Source: Capillimicrobium parvum
Lineage (GTDB): Bacteria; Actinomycetota; Thermoleophilia; Solirubrobacterales; Solirubrobacteraceae
Assembly (NCBI RefSeq): GCF_021172045.1
Contig: NZ_CP087164.1
Span: forward strand, 3,224,001 to 3,288,000
Direction: 5' to 3'
Length of the DNA stretch: 64,000 nt
The position numbers and the translations under genes are program-made. How positions within the stretch are numbered: position 1 is the stretch's first letter; each line of letters begins with the position of its first letter. The notes under the pieces are model-generated. The model saw nothing but the letters and a program-made list of their open reading frames with translations. It ran no database searches and was not told the DNA's origin. Below, piece after piece: positions 63,011 through 64,000 of this stretch.

Positions 63011-63781
63011 TCACAGACCCGCCGGGTGCCGGACGGCGAAGCCGGAGCTCGAGCGGGCGGCCGGGCGCCACCGCGGCCCGCTCTCCCCCGCGCCCGATGT
63101 GTCGAAGCGCAGGCCCGCCACCACCATGTAGGCGTGGCCGCCGTGCCCGTACACGGAGATCCAGGAGCCCGGGCCGGCGTCGCCCCAGCGCGCGAGCGCG
63201 CCCGAGACGAGCGGCACGTCCAGCAGCCCCGCACCGTGCAGCGCATAGCTGACCGCTCCCGAGCAGTCGTAGCCGCGGTCCTCCCAGCGCTGATGGCCGC
63301 CGCCCCAGACGTAGGGCGTTCTGGTGATCCGGTTCGCCGCCGCGACGACCGCTACGACCTCGGGCGGGGCGCCCGCCGGGGCGACCGCCGTCCGGCCGTC
63401 CGCCGCGAGGGTCGCCGTGTCCGTGGGGACGGGCGCGACGCGCGCCTGCCCGCCGGTCGTAGCCGGGCCGGGCTCGATCAGCGAGCGCAGGGTGCGTGCC
63501 TCGGCCACGCTCAGGCGCGCGTCGGCCACGCCGTCGTGGCCCTGCTCGAAGCGCAGCACGCTGCGGGCCGTCCGCCGTCCGAACGTGCCGTCGACCCGCG
63601 TGGAGATCCCGATGTGCGTGAGCCAGCTCTGCAGCACCCGGACGTCGTGACCGCGCATGCCGACGTGCAGGGGCCGCTCGCCGAAGGACGCCGAGGCGGC
63701 GCTCGGGACGGCGAGGACGGCGCCGGCGGCCAGGGCAGCCGCCAGCGAGCGCGCGCGGACGCGCGCGATGGACGCAGGCAT
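63011..63781 (-). CDS. Secreted NlpC/P60 peptidoglycan hydrolase with peptidoglycan-binding domain
   Basis: This 256-residue protein has a signal peptide (hydrophobic 12-26, ASA cleavage about 28-33). A PG_binding_1 domain (about 37-102; VGMRGHDVRVLQSWLTHIGI, VDGTFGRRTARSVLRFEQ) precedes an NlpC/P60-like domain from about 140. The catalytic Cys173 lies in YDCSGAVSYAL and a His216 in GHGGHAYMVV. It should cut peptide stems of peptidoglycan during growth or resuscitation. GAGGAG precedes the ATG, and its leader carries a c-di-AMP riboswitch, so expression is tied to that messenger. Confidence 0.9.
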   Translation of the reverse strand: MPASIARVRARSLAAALAAGAVLAVPSAASASFGERPLHVGMRGHDVRVLQSWLTHIGISTRVDGTFGRRTARSVLRFEQGHDGVADARLSVAEARTLRSLIEPGPATTGGQARVAPVPTDTATLAADGRTAVAPAGAPPEVVAVVAAANRITRTPYVWGGGHQRWEDRGYDCSGAVSYALHGAGLLDVPLVSGALARWGDAGPGSWISVYGHGGHAYMVVAGLRFDTSGAGESGPRWRPAARSSSGFAVRHPAGL

Positions 63782-63789
63782 GAACGGAC

Positions 63790-63925
63790 TCCTCTTTCGC
63801 TCGCGCTTGCGGGGTGAGCTGTCGGGCTCGCGCGGAAAGAGGCGCGCTACCCGCCCGTAGGCAGGATTCGCCCCATACGTCGATGGGTCCCCCGCCCGCC
63901 CCGGCGCCGGAACACGGCGGGGCGG
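63790..63925 (-). promoter_or_regulatory. c-di-AMP (ydaO/yuaA-type) riboswitch
   Basis: The leader of the NlpC/P60 gene contains the ydaO-class hallmarks in order on the minus strand: GGGACCCA, GGGGCGAATCC (63874-63864), GGGTAGCGCGCC, and CCCGACAGCTCACCCC (63826-63811). Actinobacterial members of this class typically control cell-wall hydrolases and act as off-switches. CCTCTTTC (63842-63835) can pair perfectly with GAAAGAGG (63798-63791), which includes the start of the ribosome site, suggesting control of translation. Boundaries are approximate. Confidence 0.82.
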
Positions 63926-64000
63926 TTCAGCAGTGTGGTGTCGGCTGTCTCAACAACGGCGGCCCGGCGAAGTTGCGACACAGCGGCGTGGACGCCCCGG

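Overview
The window is very GC-rich and gene-dense. It looks chromosomal and actinobacterial. The best anchor is the run mihF-gmk-rpoZ-coaBC, since mihF encodes the actinobacterial type of integration host factor. The gene styles (PASTA, MoxR/DUF58/transglutaminase, DUF2252, NlpC/P60 behind a c-di-AMP riboswitch) suggest a soil member of class Thermoleophilia (Solirubrobacter/Conexibacter/Baekduia-like). That placement is inference; no rRNA or marker tree is available here.

Region 1 (1-18872) is ordinary core chromosome. A tightly overlapping minus-strand operon runs mihF > gmk > rpoZ > coaBC > moxR > DUF58 > transglutaminase (cut by the window edge). pyrD lies divergently beside it. A second minus-strand operon, pyrR > pyrB > pyrC > carA > carB, encodes UMP synthesis and starts with a sequence matching the PyrR-binding RNA loop. 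Upstream are rnz with a small PASTA membrane protein, a large secreted B-lectin protein, a secreted alpha/beta hydrolase and tRNA-Arg(CCG).

Region 2 (18831-43832) is a 25-kb integrated mobile island. It is bounded by a 44-bp direct repeat made from the 3' half of tRNA-Arg, with tandem 12-bp integrase arm-site repeats inside both ends. It encodes a tyrosine integrase, a small excisionase-like HTH protein and a MobF/TrwC relaxase, but no conjugation channel or coupling protein, so it is probably mobilizable rather than self-transmissible. Its cargo looks like anti-phage or anti-plasmid functions: an Mrr-like endonuclease, an SF2 helicase-nuclease, a coiled-coil DUF4041/GIY-YIG protein, a divergent giant SF1 helicase with two nuclease-like domains (small 3' frameshift), a proteasome-like protein, and a head-to-head nucleotidyltransferase/DEDDh exonuclease pair. 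One IS1182-like element and one broken recombinase are also present.

Region 3 (43833-53340) follows the island and ends at a second, decayed copy of the tRNA 3' end, so it may be the remains of an older island at the same tRNA. It holds truncated genes (an HTH paralogue, a TAP-type hydrolase fragment, a decayed HicBA pair) beside intact DUF2252, SulP, MASE1 histidine kinase, DUF4126, NTF2-like and hydrolase genes.

Region 4 (53341-64000) is chromosomal: an anti-sigma-like ATPase, small membrane and zinc-ribbon proteins, a molybdate ABC operon (modABC) whose 3' end overlaps a convergent HTH/PBP-like regulator, a lipoprotein, a dienelactone hydrolase, an SRPBCC protein, two small coupled ORFs, and a secreted NlpC/P60 hydrolase behind a c-di-AMP (ydaO-type) riboswitch.
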